Source of the DNA: a virus
Length of the DNA: 29,510 nt
Virus record (IMG/VR): IMGVR_UViG_3300044535_000424
Coordinates: 1 to 29,510 of that record
Reading direction: 5' to 3' (one strand)
Position numbers and translations under genes: made by a program
The notes under the pieces: generated by a model
Seen by the model: the letters and a program-made list of their open reading frames with translations, nothing else
Told to the model about the DNA's origin: nothing
The model's database searches: none
Shown here: piece by piece, positions 28,405 through 29,510 of the stretch
How positions within the stretch are numbered: the stretch's first letter is position 1
Layout of the letters: each line of letters opens with the position of its first letter

Positions 28405-29510
28405 ATTATTCGCTCGATTGTAAATGATGTTCTGGTTATGTCAATAGTTTTTGTTGATCCGTCTAAAGTATAAGCTCTTAACTTAACAACTTGATTTTCC
28501 CCTATTGTCGCACTTGCAATCAAATTAATGCTTATCACCCCATTAGCGTGAACCTCCTGATACCCCTCTGTTTGCACATCATCAATATTAACTTCAAAAC
28601 CAACTTGAGCAGACGAATGGTTGTCCACTACCATATTGACATTGATACGATATTGGCCTGATGTGTTTATTGTTACCTGGCTATTGGCAAGGTCATAGGT
28701 ATAGAATCTTTGATCACCATCAAATCCGACATCAGTTAAAAATACAACTTGTGGCGTTGGGTTAACTGTTATAGGTAAGTTGCTATAATTCCACATCGTT
28801 ACTTTATTAAGTGAAACCAATGGGAGTATATTATCCATTATCGGAGTGATCATCGATTGAGCAGATATGTTGAATGTTGCAATATCAACCGCGTCAGTCT
28901 CGTATATACCACCACTTGAAATTGCATTTGCTAAAGCTTTACGGATAGGATTCCCATCGATAAAAGTCTTACCATTGTCCGTTGCAACTAAAGTTGTAAA
29001 GGTTGGCTTTTTGCCTACAGTTGTGGTTATCTCCAAATTGCTCACATTTGGATAAGTGATCAATTCAATTACGGCCTTTTGGCTTAACAAATCATATTGT
29101 ATTTTTTGAATCTTATAATAGTTCCCACTAATAGCCACATTATCGTTTAGTTTCATATTTAACCAAACCCCAACTGGTATTACTGCATCAACTACAACGA
29201 TTCGGCTTCTTGTTGAATAAAGCCTTGATAAATATCTATTCCAATACATCCAATACATTGAGTTCTTTGGCATATTGCCAATCAATGAAGCTTCAAGACC
29301 AAACGCAGTTGAATAAGAATTAGTTGTATAACCACTAAAGGGAGATGATGGCGGATATTGAGTTATAAGTGTAGTGCCAACATAGAAGCTATTAGCAACC
29401 ATTTTTATATTTGTGTTTCGACCATTATAAAATAGAATCAATTTTTGATCAACACCTTGGCTTTCTGAATTGATTATGAACGGCATTTCAATGTCCGTAT
29501 TGCTGATCAT
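28401..29510 (-). CDS. Large tail structural protein, C-terminal 369 residues (joins 1..1563)
   Basis: The frame is open from the right edge to TGA at 28401. The ATG at 29510 is only the window edge: the codon register matches that of 1..1563 exactly, so the two parts form one 890-residue protein if the molecule is circular. The join falls in a continuous beta-rich region (ITLIQEVDT, then MISNTDIEMPF). The part near the join has ILFYNGRN and, later, YWNRYLSRLYSTRSR and KLNDNVAISGNYYKIQKI, a pattern I associate with large tail proteins of Bacteroidota phages. It ends with small beta domains. Confidence 0.8.
   Translation of the reverse strand: MISNTDIEMPFIINSESQGVDQKLILFYNGRNTNIKMVANSFYVGTTLITQYPPSSPFSGYTTNSYSTAFGLEASLIGNMPKNSMYWMYWNRYLSRLYSTRSRIVVVDAVIPVGVWLNMKLNDNVAISGNYYKIQKIQYDLLSQKAVIELITYPNVSNLEITTTVGKKPTFTTLVATDNGKTFIDGNPIRKALANAISSGGIYETDAVDIATFNISAQSMITPIMDNILPLVSLNKVTMWNYSNLPITVNPTPQVVFLTDVGFDGDQRFYTYDLANSQVTINTSGQYRINVNMVVDNHSSAQVGFEVNIDDVQTEGYQEVHANGVISINLIASATIGENQVVKLRAYTLDGSTKTIDITRTSFTIERII

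Noticed and set aside
29508-29510. ATG at the right edge as a true start codon
   Set aside because: It coincides with the edge of the window and the same codon register continues into the open frame at 1..1563; the upstream half is needed for a normal-size tail protein.

Overview
The window reads as one complete, circularly permuted genome of a small tailed phage (siphovirus-like) of a Bacteroidota host, probably Flavobacterium-like. Three things support this. All credible genes lie on the minus strand, so transcription runs from high to low coordinates. Several intergenic gaps carry the Bacteroidota promoter signature TTTG-N19/20-TAnnTTTG. The reading frame that leaves the left edge (1..1563) continues in frame at the right edge (29510..28401), giving one 890-residue tail protein across the join. 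Base composition is AT-rich and genes are tightly packed with ATGA and TAATG junctions. No tRNA, rRNA, IS element, integrase or CRISPR array is visible.

Layout in transcription order. (1) Early/replication block, 15863 to 13962: small unknown proteins, a HTH protein, an SSB-like protein and a partner, behind a strong TAnnTTTG promoter. (2) Replication/DNA-modification block, 13779 to 11258: winged-helix replication initiator with a structured leader, an unknown partner, and a C5 cytosine methyltransferase. (3) Middle block, 11228 to 7400: metallophosphoesterase, VRR-NUC nuclease, an ECF-like sigma factor, a ParB-like protein, an HNH protein and small proteins. (4) Packaging block, 7365 to 5403: DUF3310 protein, small terminase, large terminase. 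(5) A cassette of four small unknown genes, 5300 to 4500, with its own promoter and terminator. (6) Tail block, 4442 to 1 and on to 26028: a tail-chaperone-like gene with a probable -1 frameshift, tail completion proteins, two large tail proteins and the tape measure. (7) Head block, 26028 to 20362: XkdF-type protease, scaffold, major capsid, major tail protein, portal with an extra C-terminal domain, and connector. (8) Host interaction and lysis, 20292 to 15946: single-gene spanin candidate, receptor-binding protein with an internal duplication, holin-like proteins and an M15 peptidase endolysin.

The most interesting signal is regulatory. The larger intergenic gaps mostly divide into two classes. 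Five carry the host-type TAnnTTTG promoter (one of them weak) and precede early/middle genes and the small cassette. Five others carry GTAACAA followed 13-14 nt later by GTT or GTA, always 32-34 nt before a start codon. Four of these precede structural genes (tail chaperone, scaffold/capsid, portal operon, receptor-binding operon) and one precedes the phosphoesterase. The motif looks like an ECF-sigma promoter, and the phage encodes an ECF-like sigma factor, so a phage-encoded early-to-late sigma switch is a reasonable hypothesis. Functional names rest on motif recognition by eye; no database search was possible.
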